DNA of 38,946 bases from Brachionus koreanus (GCA_016987375.1 PJRA01000005.1:1295430-1334375), one strand, 5' to 3'; counted from the stretch's first letter, positions 19,916 through 32,326 are shown. The notes: generated from the letters alone by a model not told the origin. Made by a program: numbers and translations.

Positions 19916-22098
19916 TTCAAATGTATCATTTGTCATTTAATGAAACTATTCTAGAGATTTTTTTATTTTTCTGTTTTTAATTTAATTTTAATATTTTTAA
20001 ATCTTGATATATCAATCATTATTCAAATTCAAATAAATTGCTAGACTTGAGTATATTTTTCTAAAAGTCAGAAACCGGATAGTTTAAATAATTAATTGAG
20101 AAATATATAACATTTAGAATTAATTGATTAAATTTTTTCATAAACATAATTAAGAAGCGATTTAAAATTTTGTTTTCGTTTCGCTCGAGCTAAGATATTT
20201 TGCATATTTTTTGCATTCGTTTTTTTTCAAATATGTTTGCCTATTTCACATCGGTATTTTATTTAGAGAGAAAATTAAGAATATTCAAATCTCAAACATT
20301 TAGCTAATTCACATTTGATTAGAGATATAATATTTCCTCTTTCTTTCTTTTTTTTTTAAATTCTAAACAATTTATTAATGCATATAATTAAAAATTAAAA
20401 TCCGAAAAATAATATTATATAATCAAACTTCGGAAGATTTCGCTTGGACATCTAACACGCAAACATTAAATGACAAAAGCCAGCGTAAATATTTTGTTTT
20501 CCGCTTGACATACACACAACTCTATTTTCATCTCAACAATTTTATTATTTGCCAAGACGATTAAAATATTTTAATACTTTTGTTTTATTGATTTACTAAA
20601 TAAATTGGCCATTAAATTTAACTTTATTTAGTTCAATTAGTGCATTAAAATGATTAAGTCACGTATCTTAAGTTTAATGCTTGTTTGATTTTTATGTTTG
20701 CACTCATTCAAAGGTGACAACAAACTTTTCCTAGACTTAATCCGATTGAGTTTAGACATTTGTTTTCATAACAGAGCACATGCTTAGATTCAGGCTAAGA
20801 TACAATTCATACTTTAGATACTAAGATATGTTTGTAAACACTTACAAAAAAATGCTTTAAATCTGATAAGATCTTTTCGACATATCAAAGCTGTGACTAG
20901 ACAGGTGAAATGTAATAAAAGCCCTGGGCCTAGAACTATTATCCTGTAAATAAATTTTTTATGGCATTTTAAAATTCTTTAACCAGTGGTCAATCTTGCT
21001 GAGATAGATTAAAATCTTGGAAAAAAGTTCACCGTAATGATGACTCACACAGGCAAATTTTATTTTAATAAAGAAATAATAAATAAATTGATTTTAATAA
21101 ATAGATTTATTCTAATTTTTGATAAAGCTATCTGTGGATTAAGAGCTCAATTCAATCCCAAGATAAACATTCAAATTACAATTTAATTTGAGAGTATGAA
21201 CAATTTTGTTAAGGTATTAAATTTATCGGCTAATTTCCATGTCACATTATACAATCATAAATCGATTTTGTAATCAAAATTTTTAAATCTCGAATATTTT
21301 TTCCCATCAAAATTTCAGTTGCCTAATCGGATATGAATTTTCTCACCCAAACGTAAAATATTTTAATTAATTCTCAAATAAGGAAAGACACCAAATGGTC
21401 TTGCATATGCTCAATCAATTTGCATGTATCGTAAATTCGACATTAAATTGGCATTGCCCAAGGCTAACAATTGTATAATATATTTTTTTCTTTAATCTAA
21501 TTTGATATATCACATATTACATAAACTAACAAGTGTTTGATGCTGTGATCAGCTGTGCATAACAAACTGGAAATAAACCTAAGTCAAATTAAATTCTACA
21601 GAGAATAAATTTTATAATAATTCTTTGTTGCTTTTGAAAATTTTTTAAATTTCAAAGTTTTATTTCATGTCTTTTTTAAGTTTATTCTACTATAATATTT
21701 TTTTTAAAAAATGCTTGAAAATTTCAAATTTTTTATTGATTATCAAACTAAATTTAAGCAAAAAAAAATTGCCAAAAGCTAAAAATTGAATAACAATTTA
21801 ATAAATAAATAAATCACTGATTGTAATTTTACTAATTCCATGTTTACTAGTCCATGACTTTTTATTTGATTGATTTACAATGTCATTTATTAACAATTGA
21901 CTTTCAATTAGGAAATCTGATTCTGGATTTGTTTACAGAGATAAATTATAGGCTGTAAAGCACTTGGTTTGGTTCAGCATAAACAAATTTGTTTACATAA
22001 CAATAATTTATGGTTCGTAAAGTATCCAGCAGAGAAAATGGATTTTTATTCAATTATCTAACAATTTCTTAGTATGACCACTTAATAATTAATGATAT

Positions 22099-22462
22099 CT
22101 TATCAAGGGACAAATCTATTCTTTCTCTCTCTCTCTCTCTCGGCATGTTACTGTTAATTATCTTATTGGGAAATGAGAAAACTAATTTATCAAAATTAGC
22201 TTGGTATTCGATTCCGTATTTAGATTAAACTTCCTGTGCAAACAAATAATCAAATTCAAGATCTTATCTAGTCTTAATTACAAAGAGCACTTGGTCGATT
22301 GTATCACTTGGTTTAGGGTAAAGTACTGCTCTGTAATTATGGTGATAAGCGTGATAAACTTTTCAAAGAGTTGACTTCATGTCTTATTTTGATCAAGTGA
22401 CAATTAAATGCGGCTCTTATGTTTTTATCAAGTCACGAGCATTTAAATGTTCCACTTTATCA
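22099..22462. promoter_or_regulatory. Cluster of eight WGATAA sites, candidate enhancer
   Basis: By eye I count WGATAA or its complement at 22100, 22158, 22187, 22264, 22343, 22352, 22425 and 22457. Two CACTTGG words (22288, 22305) are interspersed and a third lies nearby at 21961. For this base composition a rough estimate gives one or two such sites by chance in 364 bp. WGATAA is the GATA-factor consensus and CACTTG is an E-box form. A regulatory role is inference. Confidence 0.4.
22124..22141. repeat. (CT)n microsatellite
   Basis: Nine uninterrupted CT units inside the WGATAA cluster. GAGA-type repeats can bind chromatin factors, but it may be simple slippage. Confidence 0.85.
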
Positions 22463-23429
22463 CGAGAATAAACGCCTTCTTTTTGTTTTTCAGAGTTTGA
22501 CAAGATCTATTCATCTTTTAATTTTTGCAAATGTATTCAAATAATACTTAAATGATATGCTCATTATTGCTTTGATCTTTTTTATCTACTACAAAATTTT
22601 GCTTTAGGACAGAAGACTTAATGTGATACATTTCTAATAGATAAATCTTTTAATTCAATTAAAAAGCTAATCTATGCCTCAGTCGTCCTCGATAAGCTTC
22701 TAATTCATATTTGTTTAAAACTGTTTATGATTCATTAAGCTAATGGTTAACTCCTCGTATTACAAATACTTTTGATTAAAAGCGAGCTACTTAAATATCA
22801 AATGAAGGCGGCAATTTTTTTTCATATGACTGGTTTACATAATGCTAAGGTAAAAACAGATAATTTAAATACTCGAATGGGACTTGAGGCTTTATAGTCT
22901 AGCCGATCCCATCCGTGTTACATCACTCAAATAATTTTGTAATGGCTTAAGAATACAAACAAAACAAAAATGTTTTACATTGCTCTAACTATTGAGTAAA
23001 TATTTTAATTTCTCATAAATAAAAGCTGACAAAAGCCGCTATAATATCAAAGTAGTTTGCCAACTCCACCTAGCTAATAAGCATTAGCAATAGATGTTAA
23101 ATGTCAGGTGGTTCTTGTTATACTATTTGTTTATACAATTTCTAGGGCCGAGTTCAAAGCCCTGTTTCGCTGGGGTTTTATCACATCATAAATCCGATTT
23201 CAAAGTATTTAGTGTTAAATGTTTGTATGTTTACTAAAATCATTCAAATGCTATTATGCCACCTAGTACCATGATATCTAAAATTTGAAACAGATTTTAA
23301 ACATGTTTGTAAAAAATATCAAAAACTTTGAAAACTAATCCAATTGCAAATTATCGACAATATGCAAAAGTTACGACTGTGTTCAGAATACCACTTTTTT
23401 AACACAATATTACTAAACAGCATCACAAA

Positions 23430-23510
23430 CAAATGATGCTGATGGTGTAGTGATTCGATCAGACGTTCAAAGCAACAAGGAAAGCAAAGAGGCGATGGGT
23501 TCGAATTTTT
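23430..23510 (+). repeat. tRNA-like A-box/B-box pair, possible SINE head
   Basis: TGGTGTAGTGATTCG at about 23443 resembles a pol III A-box, and GGGTTCGAATTT at 23497 a B-box, about 45 bases apart as in tRNA genes. I could not fold a clean acceptor or anticodon stem, so this is a decayed tRNA or a tRNA-derived SINE head, not a functional tRNA. Confidence 0.45.
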
Positions 23511-24478
23511 TACAAACAATAAATGAATCTTCAAACTAAATTTTAATAAAAAATTAATAAATATTAAGATAAGATTAAATTTTTTTATTAAAAATTTTAT
23601 TTAGAAATTTTTTTTTCAAGACAGTTCCGAATGATAGAGTCTTCTTTTAAGTCCTCATGATTGTAATCTTTATAAATTATTGTTATTTGGATTGAATCTA
23701 AAGGAGTTTTGATTAAATTTAATAAAATGCTTCTTAAAATAAATTAAATTTTATTTGCACGTTTTAAAAGAATAATTTATTATGTGGCTGAAATATAGAC
23801 ACCTATCGAATCTGCCAAGACTCTGACTAGATTATTTTTTAAATAAATAAATAAACTCAAAAATCTATTTATTATATTGAATGATTTTATTTCTAATGAA
23901 GATACATGATTAGAAAAATTTATTTAAAAAAAGATGACAAACGTTATCTTGAAAATTTTGAGTGCACTTAGTCGTAAACGTAAGATAAAGTTTTATAATC
24001 GTTTAATAATCCAGAGGGGCAAGCAATTGATTAGTTAGTCAAGTGGATTATACAATAAGAATTTATTCGTGCATAAATTGAATAATGTAGTTTAATATCG
24101 TTTAAGACCTGTCTCTACTGTTAGGCATGCTGTGATAGAGATAAAAATTTCACGCATTAAAATTTTAGGCGATTATAATCTAACAAACGTTATTTATAAC
24201 TTGAAGCAAGCGATTAAATGAAAATAAAATTCTTTTTACATAAAAATTTATTTGAAAAATAAAAATTTTAAAACAAAATTAAAAATTTACAAAAAATAAC
24301 CAAAAAAATAATATTTTTTTTTTTAATTTTTTAATATATATTTAACCCACCCTTTTTTTTAAATACATAAATAAATAAATAAATTACACATTAAAGTCTT
24401 TAATTGACTTTAAATGCTTTACCCGTAATACTTTATTTTTTTCTTCCTCTTTTTTTTTATAATAAATTCAAAGTAAAT

Positions 24479-25321
24479 TTAGATTAAAAGATTCAAATAG
24501 TTCAAAGTCAAATCATTTCCTAGCGCATCGTTGTCATCATGTTCGTCTAATTGGACAACGTTGGTCAATATTTGATTTACAATAGAATCGCCCGTTAATT
24601 CCCAATCATCGTAAAATTTTTTTGTTTGATTGGTAAATAGAAAGTCTGGTGACAAACTTCTGCTTGAGGGTGGCGAGGAAAGGCCCTCGCTGCTGAACAC
24701 ACTTTCTGAAGAGACCGATTGCTTTCTTTCAGGAACATAGTTAAATTCATTGGCATACATTAGAAGATTGTTTGAATTTTTCTTGCTGCCATTTTGAGAA
24801 ACAATTGAATCTAACTCGTTGTTTAGATCGATGCTGAAACCATTCAAAGATAGAGGAGAAGTAGAACCAGATGAAGATGACGAAGAAGACGATGAATAAT
24901 TGTTTAATTTCACAGTCAATTCTTGAGACTTGATGCTTCTAGTGTCGACTTCAGTGTCGTGAACAAAGTGGCACCTGGGTCCGTAAGGACAATAGCCGGA
25001 CGCGTGAAATGTTCTGCACAATTCAGTTTTGTATTTGGGATGTCTTGACATTGTTCTCAATTCAGCTACACCATGTGCAAATTGGCACTTGTCGCCGTAC
25101 TTGCAAATGCCGTTCTCTTGAAATGTGCGACACAACTCTGTTTTATATCGTTGCGCTGCTTGTTGCTGAGCTGGTGATTGAATATTTTCTTGCTGGTGTT
25201 GTTGTTGATAAATTAGTTGTAATACAGTCTGAGTATCATAAGCTCTTTTAATACCGGTGTTTCTTTGGCTCAGAGTGTTCAAGCTCGAACCGTTCAAAAC
25301 TTGTCTTTGAGAAGATTGCAT
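24479..25321 (-). CDS. Tis11/tristetraprolin-family tandem CCCH zinc-finger protein
   Basis: An RNA-binding protein of the ZFP36/Tis11 family, which binds AU-rich 3'UTR elements and recruits deadenylation machinery. Single exon, 280 aa. Two CCCH fingers: C64-x8-C73-x5-C79-x3-H83 and C102-x8-C111-x5-C117-x3-H121. Each is introduced by the hallmark YKTEL (RYKTELC, KYKTELC), with 18 residues between fingers as in the family. The N-terminus is Gln-rich (QQQHQQ, QQQAAQ). After the fingers come a nine-serine run, Ser/Pro-rich patches ([10 protein letters not shown]) and RKQS, possible regulatory phosphorylation sites. The end is acidic and hydrophobic ([11 protein letters not shown]). The classic C-terminal CNOT1-binding motif is not recognisable, though the last residues could be a diverged form. 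The ATG at 25321 lies about 65 bases from a TATA box. Which vertebrate paralogue it matches cannot be said. Confidence 0.93.
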   Translation of the reverse strand: MQSSQRQVLNGSSLNTLSQRNTGIKRAYDTQTVLQLIYQQQHQQENIQSPAQQQAAQRYKTELCRTFQENGICKYGDKCQFAHGVAELRTMSRHPKYKTELCRTFHASGYCPYGPRCHFVHDTEVDTRSIKSQELTVKLNNYSSSSSSSSSGSTSPLSLNGFSIDLNNELDSIVSQNGSKKNSNNLLMYANEFNYVPERKQSVSSESVFSSEGLSSPPSSRSLSPDFLFTNQTKKFYDDWELTGDSIVNQILTNVVQLDEHDDNDALGNDLTLNYLNLLI

Positions 25322-25387
25322 TTTTTATTAAATTGATGCTTTAAGATTTTGTTTTAAATCTAAATAAATAAAATAAAATTAATATTA

Positions 25388-25445
25388 TTTATACTCGATG
25401 GTCTTTGTTTTAATTAGACTCCGCCTATGCGAAGCGAAGACCAAT
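25388..25445 (-). promoter_or_regulatory. Core promoter of the Tis11/TTP-like gene
   Basis: On the minus strand, GAGTATAAATAATA places a TATA box at 25393-25388, about 70 bases before the ATG. Upstream lie a GC-rich GGCGGAGTC block, CTTCGCTTCGC, and an inverted CCAAT box (AATTGG, about 25438-25443). This is one of the most G+C-rich short patches in the intergenic DNA here. Confidence 0.55.
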
Positions 25446-26757
25446 TAAAAAAAGTGTAGGCTAATGTAGCCAGTTGAAGAAATTGTGCAGTTTTAGCCAA
25501 TTAGAAATATTAGTCGAGCGAATGCAACTAATAACATTAATTATCACTTGACTTTTTTTTTCAAAAATAAAAAAGTTTTTTTTGTTATTGTAATGATTGA
25601 ATGACTTGATGAAATTTGGGGAATTTAGACGAGATTTTTATAGGCAAAGTGAACACCGGGATGAAATGCAATTACCGATTTGTGTACAAATTGCTAAACA
25701 TTAAACAATTAAATTCAATTATGACACATCGAGTCATTAAGTCTGAATTGGATATTCGTAAAAATCACCAATGAATATTTACGCAATAATTGAAATGTGT
25801 TGCACAACTTAAGCTTGCGTTAATAATTCATATCGCTGTTGTCTTTTAATTGAAAAGCCACATAGAGTGTGTGTGTTTGTACCAAATTCCCCAAATAATC
25901 CAATTTGTAGTAGATGTTTTGCTCAATTTAGCCGCATACAGCTCTCTTTTATACATTCACTTATAATTTCTAACACGTTGGCATCAATTGCTTCAGCCCA
26001 CTAAAACGACACTCGATTTACAACCAGAATCAGAAATAGAACAAATGTAAGCAATTATACAATTGATGAGAAATATTTTATTATCATTATATCTTGAACA
26101 AATTTTATTCATACTTAACCTTAAAAAATGAATTTATAACTTGGCATCTAATTGTATCATTACTGGTTTTTTTTTCTCAAATAATAAATATTCTATATTT
26201 TTCATCTTTGAAAATTTCATTGCATCATAAAAACAAGCAAACTCAAGAAAAATATTTCAAACACCCATGGACACTTTCACCAAGCTCACCAATTGTACAA
26301 ACAAACATTATATTTTATATTCTTTTTTAAAAATATATAAAATTTTATACCCAATTTTAAATAGCAATTGGGTTTAAACGAAGACATAAGCCATTCGGAT
26401 GAACCTGAGGACCCTCAAATTATATATTTTTTAAAAAAGTAATGAAAACTTGTTTTATAAAAGCAAAAACAACATGAAAAAGTGATGCACAAATTAAATT
26501 AAGACAAGAATTACACTAACTAATACTATTAAAATTTCCAGTTTTGTCATCTCTTAATCTTCTTCTCTAGACCTTATTTAAATGAAGTTAAGTCATAACT
26601 GCAGTCAGAGCACGCTAACGCTTAGCCACTATATAAACCACTCCGTAATTGTATTAACTTTGGATTCCATTTAATAAACTTTTAACTAAATTAAATTGTT
26701 TTATTTATTTCTTGGCTTTAATCCCTAAAGTCCGAACTAGAGACTTTAAAGTAATAT
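25446..26757. other. Upstream region of the TTP-like gene
   Basis: No coding frame. Contains mixed-composition sequence to about 26.05 kb, then A+T-rich sequence. A (GT)n-like patch lies at about 25867-25877. Distal promoter function is possible but not demonstrated. Confidence 0.4.
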
Positions 26758-26850
26758 TATAATTTCTAAAATCCATGTATTTTTCTCATGTAGCTGAAAG
26801 GAAGGACTAAGTTCCATTCCAAACTGTCCGGTTAAATAATAATAAAAACT
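26758..26850 (+). repeat. Retroposon 3' tail, copy 2
   Basis: CATGTATTTTTCTCATGTAG then CTGAAAGGAAGGACTAAG and TTCCATTCCAAACTGT, followed by an A/T-rich tail. About 85% like copy 1 over 60 bases by eye. The body of the element upstream was not recognised. Confidence 0.65.
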
Positions 26851-29181
26851 AGTGATTACTATTTACACTCAATAAGTATAAATGAAACAAAAAAAGCTCT
26901 TGATGTTTTCTATAGTCAAGTCTAGAGATCAGTAGACTACATTAGAGAAACAAGTGCCTACATTCTCATTAATTTTTTTGAATAAAAATTTTAAAAACTA
27001 GATTTAAAAATCACGTTTTTTTTTAATAAAAAAAAAGAATCTATCTTAATATTTTTATTTTGTTGGATTATTTACCTTGCTAATTTGGCTCATTGAAACT
27101 TTACGTCATTTGTTTAATTTTAAGTTAAAAGCACGTTTGATTTGAATTAAAAATTCCCGTTATAGGTTATCGTCTATTAAAGATATGAATAACGTATTCA
27201 ATGTTAGATTAAAATTAAGAGAGATAAAAATAGTTGAGAGTAAAGACAAATATTGACCAGACGTTAGTCCGGTAAAATTGACAGCTGAATGCAGATAAAG
27301 CTACCAATTTAAGTGCATCGATGACCTAAAATTTTGGTCAGATAAAAAATATGTTGAGAATGTAAAAATTTGAACAATAGTACAGGGGCTCGGGTTAAAT
27401 GAAGCCTTATTTTATACCTATGCATCAATTAATGCAACATTTTCAGTTGGCGAATTCATGACATTTTCAAACGATCACTTTTTCAATAGATGATACTGCT
27501 TTAAATTTTTTGCTCAAAACTCAATTTTTTTTAGTGATATCGTCATGTAATTTTACAGTGTTTTATTTATTGATAAGATTTCTACTTGCATAAAATTTTT
27601 TTTTCTTTTTTTTTTTATTGTTTTACTTTGCATTTTTTTCTCAAATAATAAATATTCTATTATTTGATTTTGATAATTAAATTTGTTGTTGTCATGACAA
27701 CGTATATTTAATCAATAGAAGAATGTTTTAATAAAGTAGATGAACAACCCGGCATCCAGGAGATAATTTTTGTTGTTGTCCATTTAGCCCAAGCTCTCAA
27801 GAATCAATTCAGCGTTCAGGTTTAACAGAAAAAAGTTAATTAGAGAATAAATCGAGGGACCACTTGAGAAGCAATCGTCAAACGACCAATACCTCTATTA
27901 TTCAAGCTAATTAAGTTTTCAACTACTTGAAAATGTCTGTAATTTTTTATCCACTTTTAGAGCTCTTTACGTAATTATAAATGCGACTAAGATCCGTTTC
28001 AAAACTTAAATTGTCTCCTGTCACGCAAAATCTTTTGAGTCTATCGGCACCAAAATTCAATTAAAAAGCTCGCTTTTGATTCTTTCCAACTCCTACTGCG
28101 CTGAATGATAAACTGCTCTAGAGCCAAATCGAGGCTCTTTTCGCTTCTCTATCAGTCAATTTTACGATCTGTTAGAAATCAAAGCGTTTTGGTTACCTAA
28201 TTAAGTGAAATAAATATCTGAACGGTGAGCTAAGAGATAACGGTGCTAGTTGAAATCGAATATGGACCTTTTTTTTCTATGCTCTTAAATTACACTATCT
28301 TTTCAATCAAAAGAAAAATAAGAGATAACTATCTTGTTTTTGTTTTTGATTGTTCAATCATAAAATATCGGAATAGCTTCTTTTTTTTTTATTTTGTTTT
28401 TGAAAGGTTAACGATTAATTTGTCAGCATTTGTGCACACAGATTTTCATTAATTTTTCGACATGTTTAATGTTTTTTTAAAAGATTTTTAAGAATGGTGT
28501 AAAAGTGTCAAGTTTTATACACGCATATATTTTTTTTTAATTTTCAAAGTTTTATTTAAATTCTAAAAAAAGATAATTGTATGCAAACATTCATTTACAG
28601 TTTTGTGTAGATTAAAAAACAACATGCTCAGCAAGCTCTCTAGGTGTTGAATAACAGTTTTGAATTGAATTTTGTATAAACTTGTGAACATTTTGAATTT
28701 TAGTATTAGTTTTTAATGTTATGTTATGATACAATCTTTGCTAATTTTTTTACTTTAATAAATAAATGTGCACTGCTTGATACTAATTTATTTTAAATTT
28801 AAGACAATCATAATCTATAAAAACATTAATCTTGTGCAAACGACTAATTTAAAATTAATTTTCTCAAATTACTATCAAAATTTTATCAGTTTTTTTTTTT
28901 AAGAAATTATTTCTAATTACTTTTTCTTGAATAATTGAATAAAAAAATTAATTTTCGCCCAAATTTTTATTTAGTTTTAATTTGATTAAACTTAATAAAA
29001 GAAAAAAATGTGTTTATAAATTTTAACTTACTTTGCTTTTGTGTGAAACACACGATAAAAGATAAAAGCTTAAAAACTAGAAGCTTTCTATTAATTTTAT
29101 TCATTTATTCCCAATTATTAATGATTTTTTTTTGCAAAAATATTTTAGGTTATTAATTATTGCATGATAAATTATTTTATT
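26851..29181. other. Gene-free stretch
   Basis: No exon, transposase or RNA gene seen. Small islands of more even composition occur at about 27.75-28.25 kb, with no identifiable content. Confidence 0.4.
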
Positions 29182-30428
29182 TTAGCACTAGAAAGCGATA
29201 GCGATTTTTTAGAACCCTTTTTAGAATTGAAACTTTAAAATTTTTTGATAGAAATAAAATTTTATAAAGTAGCTTTTAAAACATATGACTAATTTTGGTG
29301 TAATCGGGTGTACAATTTGAGAAAGCAAAATAAAATAAATTGCTAGGGAAGAGAGGAAAAATCGCATACCAAGATAAAAATTGCAATCTTAATTAACTGA
29401 TTAATTAAAAACTATAGTTACTCCATAAAAACTTATTTACGAAAAATTATAAACTTATTTTATTAGGAAATATTTTCACATAACTCATTTTTACTAACTG
29501 ACGCTAAGCTAAAAAGAAGGACTAAGTTCCATTCTGAGCAGCTTGAGATTCACCTCGAATTTATTTTGAAATAAATAAATAATTAACCGATTAGTTAATA
29601 TTTGAGTAAATTTTTTATTTGAAATTCAGTGTATTTTTTTTTTTATTTTCGATCGAAGTGTCAGGGTTTTTTTAATTTATTTATTTTATTTCAACAAAAC
29701 ACCTCACGGGTAATGAAAGAAAAATAAGAAATTAAAAAAAAAAACAAAATTTAAAATTAAATTCTTATAAGCAATTTAGTCTATTTTATTTTAAGAAATT
29801 TCGATCAAAGCTTCAAGATTTTGATCATTTATCCAAAAATTTTCATATTTTAGTTGATGTTTTGAACAATTATCCACCTTAACTTATTAGAATTCATTTT
29901 ACCTTATTTGGAAATTTGAAGTTGCGTCTTTATTCTTTTCAGAAATTTTGTCACGTACTAGATTTCATATTTAAGCATCTCAACTTTTATTATTATATTA
30001 TTCTTTATCTTTTATCTTATATATTTAATAAAGTAATAGTTATAACTAGTCTTTCTATTAACTCCCTAATACATTACAGGATTTTAAAATCTAAGACTTA
30101 CTTTCTTCTAATCGGGTGCACAATTTGATAAGGCATGATAAATGTATTTTTATGGGAGAGGGGGAATGGAAAAATTGCAATCGGTTCTCAACTAACCGAG
30201 TAGTTAATATTTTTAGTTTACTTCAGCACATTATTAATTCCGTATTAATAAACAATTTCAAAAATGGCTCAAGAAAGGGTCGTGGTATTAATATACTACT
30301 ACTAATACTACCAATATTAAGCATTTTGTTTTTGATTCTTAAATAATTCTAATAACTTTTCAGAAAAATATAAAATTTGTCTACATAATTAAATTTTAAA
30401 TCTTGGTCAGTCGGGCTTTCTAGTGTTA
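29182..30428. mobile_element. Candidate piggyBac-like non-autonomous element, about 1.25 kb
   Basis: The left end is TTAGCACTAGAAAGCG (a one-base-changed TTAA) followed by AGAACCCTTTTTAGAATTGA. The right end read in reverse is TTAACACTAGAAAGCCCG. Inside, a block of about 110 bp is directly repeated: 29300-29405 against 30108-30220, beginning TAATCGGGTG-ACAATTTGA. A retroposon-tail copy sits at 29500-29583. No transposase frame survives. The two ends may alternatively be from separate insertions. Confidence 0.5.
29500..29583 (+). repeat. Retroposon 3' tail, copy 3
   Basis: GAAGGACTAAGTTCCATTCT followed by a different middle and AAATAAATAAATAATTA. This is the shortest of three related tails (others at 17214 and 26758). 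It lies within the piggyBac-like segment and splits a stretch resembling 30195-30225, so it probably inserted there. Confidence 0.55.
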
Positions 30429-31604
30429 ATAGATCATTAGTGGAAAATTTTCATAAGCTATTCAATCTATTTTTAAAGGAAATTTCGATCAAAGTTAGAT
30501 TCAAGATTCAAGATTTTGTTTATCTATCCAAAAAATTAATAAAGATAATAAAGATTCTTTACCAGAGTTGTTCAAAAGTCAAAGTCTGACGTTGAAATTT
30601 TTTTAATTTATAAAAATAAAATTTTTTATTATTTTTTTTGGCATTTAAAATTTAAAAGATGTCTTTTATTGTATAAAAATATTTTTTTATTACTAAATTA
30701 GTCAAGATTTTACTAAAATTGTCATTTGAAAATATTAGCAGTCTTTAAAATTTGATTATAAAAAATTCTAGATGATTTAAAAAAAAACCTTTTATTAAAT
30801 ATCAAATTCGTATAATCATGTTTTTTATTTAGTAAAAGATTAAAAATTTTTTTTACAGATCGTTGAAAATGAAAATAAGAGTATTTAAAAAAGCGTTCAT
30901 TTAAAAAATATTTATTTTTGACTTAAATGTTTTATTTAAATCATAAATATTACATAAGTTAAAAATTTTTGAAATCAAAATCTTAAAATTGAAATTCAAG
31001 GTCCAATTTAATAAACATGATGTCAAATAAAATAGAAATTTCGCTTTTTATAAAATGGTCCCTTGACCATACACACTTAATAAGATTTATAAAAAAGCGG
31101 CTACTGAAAAGCTAGAAAACTAGTCAAATGTAATATCACACAATTTAGGTTTATTTTTATTATGAAAATAATGTTTTATTGTTTAATACGATTAGAAATG
31201 TTTTACAATCTTCCTAGAAAATAAGAATCAAAGTCGCTATTTTAAAATAATTATTTCATAATCGGATAAAATATCATTTAAAAGTTGTCTTTGATAAATT
31301 AAAATGAATGCTATTGTGTATAGAACAAATACAAATTTATATAGTATTGCATTTCAAAAATTTTAAAGATAAATATTTTCCTAAAAATTACGTGTCTTTT
31401 TGAAAAAAAAAATTCAAAAATATTTGAAATATTACCTTTTTGAAATTTATTTAAATAATTAACAATGCTGATAAAATAAAATTTGCCAACTAAGACTTTA
31501 AGGAAAAAAAATAAGCTAAAAATTTTTTGCTGATGTCTAAAAAAATGAGAAAACAAACACTAATCAAATTTACATATTTATTTAAATTTTTTTTTTTAAA
31601 TAAA
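30429..31604. other. A+T-rich spacer 3' of the Ly6 genes
   Basis: No gene found; open frames here are low-complexity A/T translations. Confidence 0.4.
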
Positions 31605-32263
31605 TTATTTTAAAATAAATAAAATGATCATTAGAACAAATAAATAAAATCTCTTTAATTTGGATTGAGACGAACTATTGAAGTTGTTTTCTTGTTCGGA
31701 ATTTATGTCTTTGGTAGCGTTGGATATTTTCTGGTTCTGGGCAATATTTTGCGCATGCTCCATTGTGGGTAGAGGATGCGCAGTGGGAAAGAAAATTTCA
31801 ATGGTCTCTATGTTGATTCTTTCATTTGGAAACCTATTACACAAGTTCGATTGACAGCAGTAAGTGTTAAAAGTCAAGTTATTAGAAACATAAGAATCAC
31901 TGGTACAATTGGACTGACAACCTCGAACGATTAAAGTCTTGTTGGTCTCAAAAATATATACAGTTACGATCTTTTTTATTTTTAAATTAATTAAATAAAG
32001 AATGAATGCTTCTAAGTTTAAAATACTGAACAAAAAGCATATAAGCCAGGACATTCGGTGAAGTTGCTAACTACGTTAGTCTTGTGCTCCGACAAGCACT
32101 CGCCATTTATATCAGTTGGACATGACATGCATCGAAGACTAAAAGCCCTTTCGGCTAAGTAAACTAAAAGCAAAAAGTATTGTTAAAGTAACAAAAAATT
32201 AGCCTCGTTATTTAGGTAAAGTTTACCTATAAAAAAAAATTGTAAAACAATCGATATTTTCAT
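31605..32263 (-). CDS. Ly6/uPAR (three-finger) protein, probably GPI-anchored
   Basis: A small extracellular three-finger-fold protein. Exons 32263-32227, 32163-32027 and 31970-31605 (introns 63 and 56 bp, GT-AG, phases 1 and 0) give 179 aa. There is a hydrophobic signal peptide (MKISIVLQFFFIVYLA). The mature domain has ten cysteines at 24, 27, 35, 50, 57, 76, 80, 96, 97 and 102 in the Ly6 pattern, closing with CCQSNLCN. Several N-glycosylation sequons are present (NFT, NKT, NCT, NLT). After the domain come a Ser/Asn-rich linker (NNFNSSSQS) and a hydrophobic C-terminus (FYLFVLMIILFILK), as expected for GPI attachment. A TATATAAA lies about 55 bases upstream of the ATG. The partner or ligand cannot be told from sequence. 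Confidence 0.85.
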
Positions 32264-32316
32264 TACGAAATTTTCCAAGTTGTATTCGTTGTAGCCAACA
32301 TAAATTTCAAAATACT

Positions 32317-32324
32317 TTATATAT
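32317..32324 (-). promoter_or_regulatory. TATA box of the first Ly6 gene
   Basis: TATATAAA on the minus strand, about 55-60 bases before the ATG at 32263. Spacing fits a short 5'UTR. Confidence 0.5.
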
Positions 32325-32326
32325 GC

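Larger units (their letters stand above)
19916..24478. other. 4.5-kb gene-free region 3' of the TTP-like gene
   Basis: I find no coding frame, gene-like splice pattern or transposase remnant here. From about 20.4 to 23.3 kb the composition is more even than in the transposon-filled parts. Short words recur (TTATCA/TGATAA, CACTTGG, GTTTACA), which looks more like regulatory DNA than decayed transposon. Sub-features are listed separately. It could also be an intron of a gene whose exons lie outside, but no splice evidence supports that. Confidence 0.5.

Noticed and set aside
23319..23534. Minus-strand frame of 71 codons rich in His and Cys
   Set aside because: It overlaps the tRNA-like boxes; spacing of Cys and His fits no zinc-finger class and there is no supporting structure.
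26094..26330. Plus-strand frame of 78 codons
   Set aside because: A low-complexity A/T translation with no domain, no splice partners and no promoter; likely chance.
29916..30346. Two plus-strand frames of 70-76 codons with hydrophobic segments
   Set aside because: They lie in the interior of a piggyBac-like segment, are A/T-driven, and the duplicated block at 29300 does not preserve the frame.
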